Assembly (NCBI GenBank): GCA_030248225.1
Contig: JASANE010007249.1
Span: 1-64,000 of the forward strand
Direction of reading: 5' to 3'
DNA length: 64,000 nucleotides
Origin: Trileptium ribeirensis
Lineage: Eukaryota; Nematoda; Enoplea; Enoplida; Thoracostomopsidae
The notes beneath the pieces were generated by a model. The model ran no database searches and was not told where the DNA came from. It worked only from the letters and a program-made list of their open reading frames with translations. Shown in pieces: positions 1-13,400 of this stretch. Both the position numbers and the translations under genes were made by a program. How positions within the stretch are numbered: position 1 is the stretch's first letter; each line of letters begins with the position of its first letter.

Positions 1-3000
1 TTTTGCAGTAAACTAAATGCATATACGTAGTTCCACAAAGGAAATAACAGAGGTTGCATTCCCAAAGCAATATTTGCAGAGAGACAGAGTATAGGACGAA
101 TTAACACAAAGTGAAAGCATTCCGGCTGCAATCCAGATCAACCTGTTGAAAAACAATTTAGGTGGGGTTAAAGTTTTTTTAACCATCCTCAAACTCTTTC
201 TTGAGAATTTTATCCCGATATTTAAATTTTCACCGCCGAGCTTATTATATTAATTATTGTTTACACAATGGGTTATGGTTTCACTGAATGGGCTTATAGC
301 GAAAATTCTATTTGTGTCAAATCTTTTTTCGTTCCTGGTAAAATAATCTATAATTCATTAAATAAATGTGGACATAAGAAAAGTTTATAAGGAATTTTAT
401 ATGATTTGTCCCAATTGATTTTACAACAGGTACATTCTACTGTATGTCGACGTATTTGATCTTAATATACTTTTTGTATGCGTTCCACGCTATAAAATTT
501 TAACGTGTTTTGGTGTTTTAGAGTTGAAAAAATGCCATAGCTCAAACAGTTTGAAAATTATTATGATTTCCAGGCACTTAATGAATGCCTAACATAAACC
601 TTCCTATATGTAAACTGTTTCAGAAACACCTTGTGTTGCTACACATGAGTTTTCGATTGTTGCATTTTTAGTAATCTGGCACAATTTTGTAAATGTATGT
701 TTGTAAGAAATGTTTTGCAAAATATCATTCAAACTGTTCTAGCCGTGCGCCTGGAAATCTACACAGACACATAGACATGTGCACCTAGAAATGCGCATTC
801 ATACGTTAGAACAGATTACATTATAGTAGATATGTAATAAATATAGATATAGCAACTACTATATCTGTATATATAATTTACATTGTTATTATATTATATT
901 TGAAGGTGGTTCAATCCCCAATTCGTAGCGGGCAATAGATTTGCTGGCGTGCGACATTTAATTGAATATTTAATAATTTAAAGTTTTTAATTCAAAACCA
1001 CGAAAAATGCATAGTACCAAAGAATACACAGAAGGTTGTAAGAATGGTGCAACAGTTAAAGATACGTTTGAATGAATCATGTTTTCGCCTTGAGGATGCT
1101 CGAAACTCTTTACAATCGCAAATTAAACAATTTAAAGCATTAAATTAAAAACTACGTTATAATATGGGACCAGGAATATGTAATACAGAATAGTGGGAAA
1201 GTGGGGATATCGTTACAATTACGTTTGATTTAATCGCGTTATCATTTTTGTATAAAAGTCGTGTTAACGAATGTCACATAGCGTGGTGTACAAAGTGTGA
1301 AAGCAAGCATTTCGGAAAACTATTTTATTATGTCCGTATCGGTTCATCCACGAGCTCAACAAAAAACGTTCTTCAGCAAGGAGAGGTGCAACACGACAAT
1401 TTCACTACCTTTCTTGATATCAAGCCTGCAATTTTACATATATTTTTGATATAAAGCCTGCGTTTTTTAGGAATAAAATAGGATGGACATCCATTTAGGC
1501 GGAGATTACTCCGTGGTTAGGAAAGGTTCCGCAGATGGATGAAATCTGTAAGTCATCAAGGCACATTAGTTATACAAAATCCTCCTATTGGAATCTTTTC
1601 ATTCGTTACTAACTGAACGAAGAGAAGGGCACACATAAGTATATCACTACGCATCCAAATGGATGCTTGATTGTACATCCTTCACTGTCCCTGCAAAAAA
1701 CATATTACGTTGTAAAGAGCCAGGAGATATGAACAAATGAAGTGTTCTTATCCCTAGGAATTCTGAAAATAATTTCTGGTAAAATTAAAGGAATCCAAAA
1801 ATATTTCGTTTACTATATTTACGCATCAGACCGCTATGTGGTAAAATTCGCTATGAGTACTGAAGTAAAATTTAACTGAAACAAATTAAAATATATATCA
1901 GCAAAAAAGTACAAAAATAAAGTACCTAACAGAGGGTTCCTGGATCAGAACCGATTTTGTGCTATCAAATACTGAACCTAAATATATAATAATAAAAAAT
2001 TTTATACTTCGAATTGTGTCCAGTTAATAGCACGATTAATTTTGATGAATATTTTTATTGAATTTACAATTTCTGTCCAGAGAAAATTGCTTTGCAGTAA
2101 AGAGCAAAACTGATATAATATTATTGGCAAACTCGATTCCCATTGCCTCAAATCATTTTACCAAACCGTATATTAAGAGAAAATCTATTTTCACTCTCAG
2201 TTCCCACACTAATACCATAATAACTAATCCTGCTTCCGAGTTGCGTATGTATCGTGGCATGTGTCTTCAGAAAACGTATATATAATATTTGTTAGGGCGA
2301 GTAGTTCAGAGTTGGTTGGACTTTATGTTTCAGCCATTTCACGACAATAATGCTTTTTATCAAGTTTATATAGAAGGTATTGTAAAATATGGAAACGTTG
2401 TGTGTGAAACGAGGCATATTCATCCTTTCATAGATATCAATCCGCTATGACATGTGAGCGTCCAGACAGACGCTATGTGATTATTATTAACTGATGAATC
2501 TTTGATGGATCCAGATGGATCTTGCTGTGCCAGAAATACTTTTCATATCTGCATACAAAAATGACCAAAAATGACCGCCATAAAAATGTGTACCAGAAAT
2601 TTCAATTAAAGTATGGTAATATTTTCCCAGAAAGTTTCTTGGCGCTATTATTCGCTTAGTGGTCACTAATGTATATTGTGTTATAGCAATTTAATTTGTA
2701 CCCAGAATTTCAGATTTTTCAGGTGCCAATTTTCGTTTAAAAATCACTTCCTGGTGCGAAAAACAAAAGGTGTTACAAGGGGCACATTTTACGCTGGACG
2801 ACGTATAGGGTCGTCTTAGTGGGGACGAATAGAGGACGACGTAATGCCTCTTACTAAATTTTCGGCATGGACAGTCGTAGCCGTGCGAATCAGGTTCTAC
2901 TTACTCACGAACCAAATGGTTTTTAACAGTGTACGAAACGTGTTTGAATGTGGTCGAACCGGTTAAATGGGAAATGTATTGCAAATTCATCGCTAAATCA

Positions 3001-3400
3001 ATAAATTCCAACTATTAACAGCTAACGATGGCAGCTTAAATTAAAAACATTGCCTAACATCTTATCAACTTCCGTTAGCAATAAGGTCGTTTGTCTCATA
3101 TTCAAAAAAGATTGCTGCTATCGGTAATGACATTGTTTCACCACATTTACGATCACTGTAATTTTCAATTTTAAATGCCATTAATGCCTCAAAAACGAAA
3201 ATATAAAAGGCGAACGTTATTGCACTTTTACAGTTGCTAAACTGAAAACATTTTTTTAATTATTAGCCAGAATGAAAATAATAAATTCAGGATAATTTTT
3301 CTCTCAATATTTAGCGCTACAACACTATCCGTTAATCAAACACCACATATTTGTACCAAATAACTTTATTTTGGAATCAAAAATAAGTATAAAAACAATT
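1..3400. other. AT-rich intergenic DNA, no gene seen
   Basis: No frame here looks like protein and no splice-flanked exon was recognised. A B-box-like GGTTCAATCCC at about 909-919 has no matching A box upstream. An imperfect inverted repeat at 1481-1680 is listed separately. Confidence 0.6.
1481..1680. repeat. Imperfect inverted repeat, possible MITE
   Basis: The left arm (1481-1499) reads GGATGGACATCCATTTAGG. The complement of the right arm (1651-1680) carries the same blocks, GGATG-ACA and ATCCATTT-G, separated by about seven extra bases. The arms enclose roughly 150 bases with no coding content. This would fit a small non-autonomous DNA transposon, but I see no clear target-site duplication. 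Confidence 0.3.
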
Positions 3401-3959
3401 TTTAGTTTTGCTCAGCACTGACAAATCAGTATTCGTAAACTTTCTTTTACACACCTAGGTTTCTTTCGCCGATGATGACAATTTTCATGTACCGTGGCGC
3501 TGCATAAGCAATTCTGTTTCGTCGCTACCGCATTCAGCAGCTTCCGTCGCTCTACTGGCATTAAAACTGTGCAGCATGCATTGACCTGCGGGTTGACAAA
3601 TTTTTTCAACGATTTCTGGGCCTTGTCATAGGACCCTTGCCTAGCAAAATTCTCAGAACAAAAAAGGCAGACTGATTCTTAAAGGTACCGGAAAATACGT
3701 TACGTGTTTAAATTTTATATTGACTAAATATAGCCAACAGCCAAAAACCACTGGTCGACGCAGAAATATAAATTGCGTTACAAACCGATAATTGATCAAT
3801 TGTAGAAATTCTAATGTAAATAGAAATATGATTTCATGACAAAACTACATCACCAAAACTAAGCACCAAGGCTTCTCAGAACACCTCAGAAACTCATAAA
3901 ATAAGAAATAAAACAAAACGGCCGCTTGCAGATGCTCATAACCATCAACCATCAGAAGA

Positions 3960-4302
3960 TTTCACAAGAGTCGACGCGAAACGTTTGTCTGTCGATAGGG
4001 ACGGAGTGTCTGACAAGTCTGCTTGTAGCAGCCTGCCGCCTTGCGGACAGATTAGCCATTTCACATAAAATATGCGAAGTTAGATAATCTGTTTCAATGG
4101 ATTCATGCATCTAAGCTATAATTATAGAACAGTTAGACCTACCGCTTTTGACGAAATGTTGTAAATGCCGCCAAACAGTTGTTATTGATGGAGGAAGCCA
4201 CATCATTTTCCTTGCAATACACCATTTGCTAAAACGTGCCATACTTCGTTCGTAAGCACGTGAAGTTGCCAAAGACTTCGAGCTGAGAACAAAATCCCGC
4301 AA
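3960..4302 (-). pseudogene. Tyrosine-recombinase-like core-binding domain fragment
   Basis: The minus-strand frame starting at 4302 contains the segment TSRAYERSMARFSKWC, then a WLP..I..V..HLQH..KSGRS stretch. This matches the style of the helical SAM-like core-binding domain of tyrosine recombinases found in DIRS/Ngaro, Crypton and related elements. After a stop at about 4111 the same frame continues as plausible protein to about 3960 (MHES, ILCEMANLSAR, then a VPID-type step), as expected between core-binding and catalytic domains. No catalytic R..H-x-x-R..Y region was found. It is a decayed piece of a mobile element, and assignment to a particular superfamily is not possible. The call rests on motif style alone. 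Confidence 0.45.
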
Positions 4303-4449
4303 GGTGGAAATACCGATGATTCGTCTGGGCGAACGTACCTGTAGGCTATACGAAACGTGTGGCGACCAGATTCCGGACTTCTGAAAACTAAAGACATATT
4401 ATAAAACTGTCCAAACGTATGGAAGTGGCGTGTCGGGATCCGAGGCAAA

Positions 4450-5430
4450 CCGAAGCGAAACGCGCTATTCAGAGCCGTGCAATTACAGTTTCCAGAACTT
4501 CACAGCCTGTTTCAAACACATCTGATTTGCATAATATTCTAGCAAAAATAACATTTCCACCTACTCGATCTAAGTTGTAATAGCGGTATATAATAATATA
4601 GTATTATTAAGTATGTTCACCGGGCTGCCATCTCAGAGCAAGATCAAAACTACTTTTTTGAACAAATATATTGTACAAATAGCCGTGCTGCACGAGCTTT
4701 GGGCAGAAACTGCAGCCCTAGCTAAGAATAGTGGCCAATGTAACCTTTAGATGCGGAAGTGAAATGCCTGCCATGCCGTTCTCAATATACTAAGCCTAAG
4801 CCTTAGTCTTAGCCTAAGCTAAGGTCCTTATATGAGCCATGTACTAAGCCTAAGCCTAAGTCGGGGGCTACCGCTTCCCGAATTTCCCGCTCTAAACGGT
4901 TCTTTTTTCCAACGTTATAACGTCCGGCCCCTAAATGTGACATGAGCTAGAATAGTTATGAATTGCCCCTTATGTCTTCCTGTAGTGTTTAAGACTTTTA
5001 ACTACTGCCTAGAGTATATAAGCAGCCTTTTCTTAGGCATATATCTCTTAAAACATTTGAGTTCTTGGCAGCAGCTTCACTAGGTAAAGCAGTTTGTAAT
5101 TTTGTTATGACCACTAAAGGAAGAACGATCTGCTAGCCATGTTGTATTAGAAGTGACATCTGACAATTGAAATGCGCGCAGGTGTCTTAGGTTAGTGTCA
5201 GTATTCTGCTGATACTGATACAGACGTTGTGTACATGTCGATTAACAATATCCGTACCTTACCGAGGCCAAGTTATGTCTGTTTAACTGCGGAGATAAAT
5301 TACAAACATCGAGACATACGAGTTTAGTTGTTGAATATTACAATAAATAAGAATTATGCGAATGGCTCGGTGCTGTAAGTTTTCGTTTATTTCTTTTTGC
5401 ATAGATTTAAAGCAGCCAAACATGGCATCG
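4450..5430. other. Intergenic DNA with telomere-like tract
   Basis: No gene seen. Apart from the CCTAAG-rich tract at 4786-4863 the stretch is unremarkable. Confidence 0.5.
4786..4863. repeat. Degenerate TTAGGC/GCCTAA-like tract
   Basis: Several GCCTAA hexamers, the complement of the nematode telomere unit TTAGGC, occur here in both orientations and mixed with CTTAG variants (for example TAAGCCTAAGCC at about 4792 and TAAGCCTAAGCCTAAG at about 4847). It is too short and too degenerate for a telomere, so it is an interstitial tract or part of a dispersed repeat; see 36556 and 37846 for similar tracts. Confidence 0.5.
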
Positions 5431-5434
5431 CGTA

Positions 5435-5730
5435 CTAGAAAGGAATATATCGAGCACAAACTTCACGTAACATTGACACTGAACGCGTGCGATATGACAG
5501 TCGTTTGAGGAGAAATATCTGGAATATCTGGTAACCCACCGTATGGCTTATTGAATTAATATGTCTTTGATGCAAAAAGACTTTGGATATAGTTAATCCA
5601 ACATATTTAAGAGATTCTGCAAATGATATGTGAAAATCATCAAAATATATTATATACGGCGGTGAAATATTTTTTGATAACATAGCCTCTGTCTTCGGCT
5701 GGCTAACCGACACTCCTGAATTTGTTGCTC
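5435..5730 (-). pseudogene. LINE reverse transcriptase C-terminal fragment
   Basis: A 92-residue minus-strand frame has the order expected after the RT active site of many non-LTR retrotransposons: a VS.PKTEAML segment, then FDDFHISFAESLKYVGL, then HIN.I.H.VGY and a LKRLSYRT region. The frame stays open a few codons upstream of the GTG at 5713. No active-site FADD box and no endonuclease are attached, so it is a short 3' piece. It lies about 450 bases from a plus-strand LINE remnant in head-to-head orientation and differs from it in sequence, so it comes from another family or copy. Confidence 0.6.
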
Positions 5731-6164
5731 CGGAGCGAGCCCTACAACTCCATAAAAATATCGTATCACCTACTTTATTTGATAATGAAATTTAAGACCA
5801 ATCATTAATTACAATGTGCGCGGATTTAAATGAGTCACGCTAAATTTTTGGCAGCATTAGAGATTCTAATATTAATTGCTATTAGACAAACTTAAATTAA
5901 CCAAAGCTCTAGCTTCTTATATCTTGTTTCTTCTAATACATACCAATGTTATCGAACATTATTTCTATCTCGGAACAAATAAACAAGATCAAGAATTCAT
6001 GATAAATTCTGGAGAAAAGTGTGGTATATCTCGTTATAAGCTCTGCCATACCCTTCTCTAGAAATTATCTTGGGGCCTTGCGATCATTTAAGTGACACAA
6101 AATATTACACTGGTTTCCGATATACAGCATAGATGATAGTTTATAACCAGAAGCACTGCGTTTC

Positions 6165-8013
6165 GTGCGGCTTGATTGTGATAAATATTCTACATCGCTG
6201 CAACAGGGCTTAAGAACTGCTCGAGTCATTTGTAGCAGCACTATTGTTTATCGTTATAGTATACTTTTGCTCTTATCGAACTGTTTCAATCTTATTGAAT
6301 GGATAGTACATGGACAATTATTAAATTTCACTTCATCAAACAATTTAGTAGCAAAAAGCCAGCATGGTTTTCTTGCAAACCGTTCTACTTGTACACAGCT
6401 TTTCAAATCTTTCGATGACTGGTTCATTTGACACTGGACATGGGGAATTTAGTTGATATTGCTTATTTTTATTGTGCCAAAGCCTTTGATACGGTATCGC
6501 ACAAGAAATTATTGCACTAACTTTCATCGTTTGGCATTACAGGCCATCTCAAAAATGGATCGAATCTTTACTAAACAACAGGCGGTTTCGTGTAAAAGTA
6601 ACTGCAGCTTGCCCTAAGTATTATCCAGTGCCTTCAAGTGTGCCGCAAGGCAGTGTACTTGGTCCTTCGCTGTTTCTGATGTATATAAATGATATCACTA
6701 ATTATGTTATGCCTAATGTTGATTGCAAAATTTTCGCTGACGATTTTAAAGTTTATGTACATTACTCTTCAAAACATATCTATCAACAATAATACCTCCA
6801 AAACACGTTGGCTACAGTTTAGCAATGTGCACTAATGGCAACTTTCAATATCTGCCTTCAAAATGCAACTTGCTGCGACTCGGAAAACCAATACCGAAAC
6901 AAATTATATTTTATGCGACGAACTTTTACTAATCGGAAAGCAATGTAGAGAACTGGGTGTTAATGTCAGTCACAATCTGAAAAGCAGTTCTCACTGCAGA
7001 GTTGTGGCTAAACAGACATACCAGACTATAAATATTTTATTCCGATGTTTTCTAATCAATAACGATCGTTACGGTCCTACGCCACTTATGTACGACAAGT
7101 GCTTGAGTATGTTTCTCAAGTCTGGTGTCCGTGTCAGCTAAGTGATATTGACTATATTGAGAGAGTGCAAAGATATTGTATTCGCCGTCTGTTCATCAGA
7201 CTAAGATGAGCAAACTTACCTTACCAAGAACGGCTCAGTATTTTAAATCTTGAGCCGCTTGAACTACGTTGACTTTATCTCGATTTTACTATGGTCTACA
7301 AAATTTTAAATTCAGATATTGATACTTGCAAATAACTGCTGAAAACGTCAGGCGTATAGCAAAGGCGTGGGCACTCACCGAAACTAAAAAAAGAATCTCA
7401 AAACAATGTTTTAAAACATTCTTTCGGAGTCGGGATAATCAATGTCTGGAATTCGTTACCCAAACTTGTTGGTAATAAACCTCTCATCCGCCCTTCTAAC
7501 TGTAGACCATTCAAATTTCGCTTGAAAAATGTCAACTTGTCGCAATTTATGGACTACGACGAGAATATGTGATCATTTCTGAGGCAGTCCAAGCCTTGCT
7601 AATCCTATCAAAAATTCCGTCGAAATACAAAATGTGGTTATCTATATTTGTGTAACTCTTTAGTGCATAGTAAGGTGCAAGTCGAACCTAAACAGTGACT
7701 TTCAAATAAATTTTTTTCAAAAATCCTACTTTTATGTAATTCGCAGATGGTACATGTATCTCTACGTGCAGTGTCTATTTAGTGTTATCACCATTATCAT
7801 TTCAGATTGTGATCAGTTGTAAGTGGCTCTATGCCCTTTATGATCTTATCTGTTTATTTACCACACCTCAGTCTATTATTTTTGTATAACAGGATCTTTT
7901 ATCTGGTCTATATCTCACACGGACAGTGTGAGTGTGGACAATGCATAACAGCTTTGTGTAATAAGGCTGGCTTAACTGATAATAAACTATATTCTTGTTA
8001 TTGTTGTTATTGA
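6165..8013 (+). pseudogene. Decayed CR1-like non-LTR retrotransposon (RT region and 3' end)
   Basis: Read across several frames, the sequence follows the RT of CR1/Jockey-type LINEs in order: a YR.S.LLLSN.F..IE region (about 6250), SQHGFLANRSTCTQL (about 6358), AKAFDTVSHKKLL (about 6478), VPQGSVLGPSLFLMYIND (about 6640), FADDFKVY with the catalytic aspartates (about 6735), then CRELGVNVSHNLKSSSHC (about 6945), DIDYIERVQRYCIRRLF (about 7145) and a RGHSPK C-terminal segment (about 7370). Many stops and frameshifts break it, so it is inactive. The coding remnant fades near 7575. The 3' region runs to a TTGTTATTGTTGTTATTG tail near 8010, where the copy probably ends. The 5' endonuclease region is missing. 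Confidence 0.88.
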
Positions 8014-8987
8014 AAGTGTTTTAGTGACCTGTCGTTATAATATAGTCAAGAAACGCTAAAATGCTTCCGCATACAAGTTGGAAAGAAGGCTGAGAAACGT
8101 ACACATGGTCGTACACTGCTACACAACCGCTCCATAGAAGTGGTCATCGTTCTCGTTATTTAAAAATTTCCTGGACTCTAGGTTTTGATCATTTCTACTC
8201 AGAGAAGATGTATTTTTCTTAATAAACCCAGATCCACTGTTGCCGTACCTTGATATGATATATATTAGATTGTCTTTTTTCAGACCGTTCGGCGCAACTT
8301 CGTCGCATTGCATTTTGTGCAACTGCACTAAGCACTGTTGCAGTCACTGCGTGTCTTATATCATTTCCGATGATTATTAATTATGTGCAGTCGTTACAAG
8401 CAGTTATCGATTCTGAGGTGTCCTACTGTATGGTACGATTTTGTGTAATTATGAATATTGTATAACAAAAACCCAGCAATGAGCTTAGACTACTGGCACA
8501 GTACAATGTAGTTTCCTGAAAATTCCGGCTAAATTTTACCAAATCTGAAACTGATGTCTGGCTGTATAAGATCATTTTATTGCCCTGCACAGATGATAAA
8601 ATTTTTTTTATTCTCCGAAGTAAATACTGAAAAAAATGGTTAGTAAAGTCAAACATGAAAAGATCAAGATTCATATGTAATCGAAATAATTTGGTTATTT
8701 TGAGCAAAATTGTTTATCACGTTCACGTTTGCGACAACTTGTTTATTACAAGAAATTGGAGCAGGATTAAGTAGCATTTTAGTTTAATGCTTTTAAATTG
8801 GAAGTGCTTAAATTGTAGTGAGCCAATTAGTAGCGTTTGTACTGTAGACTCTAGCTTAGTCACAACTGTGCCACCAAATCTAAAACCAATTTACCAACTG
8901 TCAATAAATCCTAATAATCGAGAACTGTACCATAACGATTTTAAAATTAAAGCATTAAAATTTCTGAAATATAGAGTTTACCAGAAC
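8014..8987. other. Intergenic DNA, nothing recognised
   Basis: A 90-residue plus frame (8787-9059) only reads into the first tandem repeat copy and shows no family features. Nothing else is seen. Confidence 0.5.
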
Positions 8988-10009
8988 GTTTGGAAACGCA
9001 AATTTATTGAAAATAATTACGTATCAAGTTTTAGCAGTTCTTTTTCATATTTGCAATAACGTTTGCAAACGCAAATTTATTGAAAATAATTACGCATCAA
9101 GTTTTAGCAGTTCTTTTTCTTATTTGCAATAACGTTTGGAAACGCAAATTTATTGAAAATAATTACGTATCAAGTTTTAGCAGTTCTATTTCTTATTTGC
9201 AATAACGTTTGGAAACGCAAATTTATTGAAAATAATTACGTATCAAGTTTTAGCACTTCTTTTTCATATTTGCAATAACGTTTGGAAACGCAAATTTATT
9301 GAAAATAATTACGTATCAAATTTTAGCAGTTCTTTTTCATATTTGCAATAACGTTTGGAAACGCAAATTTATTGAAAATAATTACGCATCAAGTTTCAGC
9401 AGTTCTTTTTCTTATTTGCAATAACGTTTGGAAACGCAAATTTATTGAAAATAATTACGTATCAAGTTTTAGCAGTTCTTTTTCTTATTTGCAATAACGT
9501 TTGGAAACGCAAATTTATTGAAAATAATTACGTATCAAGTTTTAGCAGTTCTTTTTCTTATTTGCAATAACGTTTGGAAACGCAAATTTATTGAAAATAA
9601 TTACGTATCAAGTTTTAGCAGTTCTTTTTCTTATTTGCAATAACGTTTGGAAACGCAAATTTATGGAAAATAATTACGCGTCAAGTTTTAGCAGTTCTTT
9701 TTCTTATTTGCAATAACGTTTGGAAACGCAAATTTATTGAAAATAATTACGTATCAAGTTTTAGCAGTTCTTTTTCTTATTTGCAATAACGTTTGGAAAC
9801 GCAAATTTATTGAAAATAATTACGTATCAAGTATTAGCAGTTCTTTTTCTTATTTGCAATAACGTTTGGAAACGCAAATTTATTGAAAATAATTACGTAT
9901 CAAGTTTTAGCAGTTCTTTTTCTTATTTGCAATAACGTTTGGAAACGCAAATTTATGGAAAATAATTACGTATCAAGTTTTAGCAGTTCTTTTTCTTATT
10001 TGCAATAAC
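8988..10009. repeat. Tandem array, 14 copies of a 73-bp unit
   Basis: The unit begins GTTTGGAAACGCAAATTTAT and ends TTATTTGCAATAAC. The array is exactly 1022 bases, or 14 x 73, with no indels. Copies differ by a few substitutions (CATATTTGC versus CTTATTTGC, TTATTG versus TTATGG, GTATCAA versus GCATCAA). It is not a CRISPR array, because there are no unique spacers and the whole unit repeats. The first copy begins inside an open frame, but the array itself has stops in every copy. Confidence 0.97.
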
Positions 10010-10235
10010 GTTTGAGAACTGTTTATACCATCAATTTTTACCGTACCTTTAATAAATTTTGTTTGCAGTGTTATACTTAAAAGCCTAATACCGAAGCATC
10101 GTGACAATGTATTTTGTGGGAAAATGTATTTTGAAAAATATACCTATAATGTCAGTTGCGTATAATTCTATAGCAAGCAAGTTACATTTTAAGCCAAATG
10201 TGATGTGATGTCTTAAGCTATAATTCAGTCAAGGT

Positions 10236-10469
10236 TTATGATGCTAGCAACCGACACATGGAGATCACTGTTATTGCTAAAACTAATTTTCAAAATGAGT
10301 TCATACAGATAACGTAGATACGAAAACAAATTTCAAATCTTGTTCTCGACACTTATGATGCTTGCAATTGACACATGGAGATCACTGTTATTGCTAAAAC
10401 TACTTTTCAAAATTAGTTCATACAGATAACGTAGATACGAAAACAAATTTCAAATCTTGTTCTCGACTT
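10236..10469. repeat. Direct tandem duplication, 2 x 117 bp
   Basis: Two neighbouring copies begin TTATGATGC(T/A)... at 10236 and 10353. They run through ACACATGGAGATCACTGTTA to CAAATCTTGTTCTCGAC with only a few mismatches, which indicates a recent duplication. Confidence 0.93.
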
Positions 10470-13400
10470 GAAATTAGCTAGGTCATTATATGAAGGGAGT
10501 TCTATTCCTCCGTGGCTAAGACGGACCTCAGCTTCAACAGCTCAAATCATAAATCAATTGCTATTATCTCGTGATGCCAAAGTGTAAACCCATATCAGTT
10601 TTAACATCTGAAATATTGATTTTAAAAATTTTTATATTTTTTAGACAATTCTTTTAAGACTTTGGCAATTTGATCCTTAATGACACATGTCTTCAATAAT
10701 GCCATCATTTTGTGTATATATTTACTGCGAGCAGGGTCAGACTTCTAATGGATTGGGTTGGATTCGCCGGTTGATTTTGAGGATAAATAAACGATAGGCT
10801 CATACGATTAGGAATAACAGGGATTCTATCGAACAGCAGAATCGGCATGCTGGACTTGCTAAGACATAATATTTCGTTAATATTAATATACGCTATTCGG
10901 CCGCGACTAATATAGCGATTGGTCTGTTTGCATCACTGTCGTTATCCAGTGATAGCTAATAGGGATATATGACGGAAATGATTGCCTTGAAATTACAGTC
11001 ATCTAGTACAATGTCCCAAACAGTTCGTTGCAAAGTATCATTAAAGCGCTCTCAAAACACCAGTTCAATATCCGCCTTCCACCTACCTTAACTACGGTAC
11101 TGATTCAGTATTTTCGTATGCTCTGAGATAGTTGCATACTTCTTATAAAATAACAAAAATGCACTTTTACTCTAGCAGCTCATTTACGTTGGAATATTTA
11201 CATTGGGATTTTATATTAGCTACGTTCAATATATGGTGTGGGCGCTGTATATGTGATTTCGTTTGATATTCGAAAGCTTTGGGACGATCCATGCGTATAC
11301 ATCGAAGCAACAATTTCAAAATTGTTTCATGGCTAACTCGCCTGACTTAAATTCAAGCAATCTAGGCTGTGTACTATTTGTTTGTTCCAACATTTCAGTG
11401 CTCATATGTTACAGCTGAACGTTATTATAGAGATCAAGCCTCACTCTCAAAACAATATCAGCTATAAGTGGATACCAGTTCCCATTTTAGGGTAAATCCC
11501 GTGACATCGTACGCCGTATGGCTCTGTTAGCTCATCGCGATGAACGAACCGACGGTGCAACGATGGCGAGATTTGTCAGCGTCTTGAGCTCTGCGGATCC
11601 CAATTACGATACTCGGCATTTGTTGCACAAGCGACAAGTCGGTGGCTCTTGTAAGAATAACGTATTTTTCTAAAATTTTTAGCCTGATTGAGAAAAATTT
11701 TTTAAATAAATTCAACGGTAAGTTTTACATGCTGCAACTAGATTCTCGGCTGTTACATTAGTGTTTAAAGACATCGGTTTTATTTGTTAACCAGTTTAAA
11801 CCACAAACAATTAGTTTACACATCTTTATAGAGGCAGCTAGGGAGTTACCCGCAGTGAGGCTCCAATCGCTCATCTCGAGGCCTCGGCTGTCCCCCTGAC
11901 AGTGCTAAAAATCTCCCCTGAAGGCACCGCACTCCCCGCCCCCCATCCTTCCACACCCCCTGGACCAGGTTGCACCCGGAAGTTCGGAGCTCAGTCCATA
12001 TCTGCATAGCTTAAAAACAAAGAGTTTTTATTATTTCGCGTTGCATATGCGTGAATCATTCAATATTGAATAATGAACGAAGTGGGCATATTTATTTTGA
12101 AGATACAAGAGACAACCGCAATGTGAGCGGAGCGTAAGATCCTCTGGACAAAATCTTATGCTTGGCACGAGTAAAATACAAATGCAAACCTATGCAACTC
12201 CTATATGTCCACAAAGCCTTGTCTATATAATATGTGTACCCCAAACTATGCGCAAGAATATTACGTGGATGTGTACCGAAGAGAATAATTGTTGAAAACG
12301 GCGAGGGTGACCGTGACGTCTAATAATGGGAAGATATATGTCACCAACCAATACAACCAAAGGTTCTAAACGGACAGAAATTAGCGTCCTTCCCTGCAAT
12401 ACGCTTAATTCCTCAACTGCTACTGTGTTCCAGTGTGCTTATACTCAGCACTTAAGAATTTTTTAACGCAATAATAATAGAGCTATTTAGCCGCAATCAA
12501 CTGCATCGAAGAGAACGCTTCGACTGAGCCGTGCAATTAACTTATATACCCCTGTACTCTATCCTAGATCTAGAATTCTGTATACCTGAAAATTATAGCT
12601 GAAATTCTTGCATAAAAACTGTGTTTCAGCTGCAAGCTGTGGTTTCGAAATAATTTTTCTACTATTAATTGTGCAAAATTGCTTAGTATTTGCGGCTTGA
12701 GTAGCAAAAATAATAAAAATCTAAAACCACCGATATGACAATATTTTTTTCTGTTAAAATGTGTACTTGATCTTAGGACTTGGTTTAGATTTCTAGCAGC
12801 ATCAAAAATAAAACTGTAGGTACAAAAAATTAACAAAGTTCCCAATTTATCACCAATTTTTAGTGCATAATATGTGACAAGCCAAACTCAATGCGGTACC
12901 AACGCCAACAATATATGTTGGTTTTTCGGACACATCAAGGCTGAGGAAAGCAATATATCCTAGTTTGGCTTAGCTAGATTAAGTATATGGCCAGATTAAG
13001 TCAAACATAACTTTTATAAAACATACTGCAGCACATTTAGTCCACTGGACATTGATACCAGCATAATAAGAAAAGGATCACTTTTTTCTTAATAGGCACA
13101 CTAACAGCATGAAAAGATATATACGAGGATTTAAAAAATACGTGTGGCACCAAACAAGCAATATTCTTTCACCATAACTGCAACGCTTAGGTTCTATGAG
13201 CTGATCAACTTATACGACGTTAAATACGATACCCGCTGAATCTTTACCCGAACTATCCAGTGCAGCTGAAAAAAGGAAATAGCTCGATAATGGAGCCTAC
13301 ATAGATGATAATTGCAAGGATAACCGACCACGCTACACTGAAACACTAGGAAGCACAAATTCTTGAAAGACCACATGTAAAAAGATCGTGAATGTGAAGA

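Noticed and set aside
4786..4863. A chromosome-end telomere
   Set aside because: The units are too few, mixed in orientation and embedded in ordinary sequence.
8988..10009. CRISPR-like appearance of the 73-bp array
   Set aside because: The entire unit repeats and no unique spacers exist; the genome is eukaryotic.
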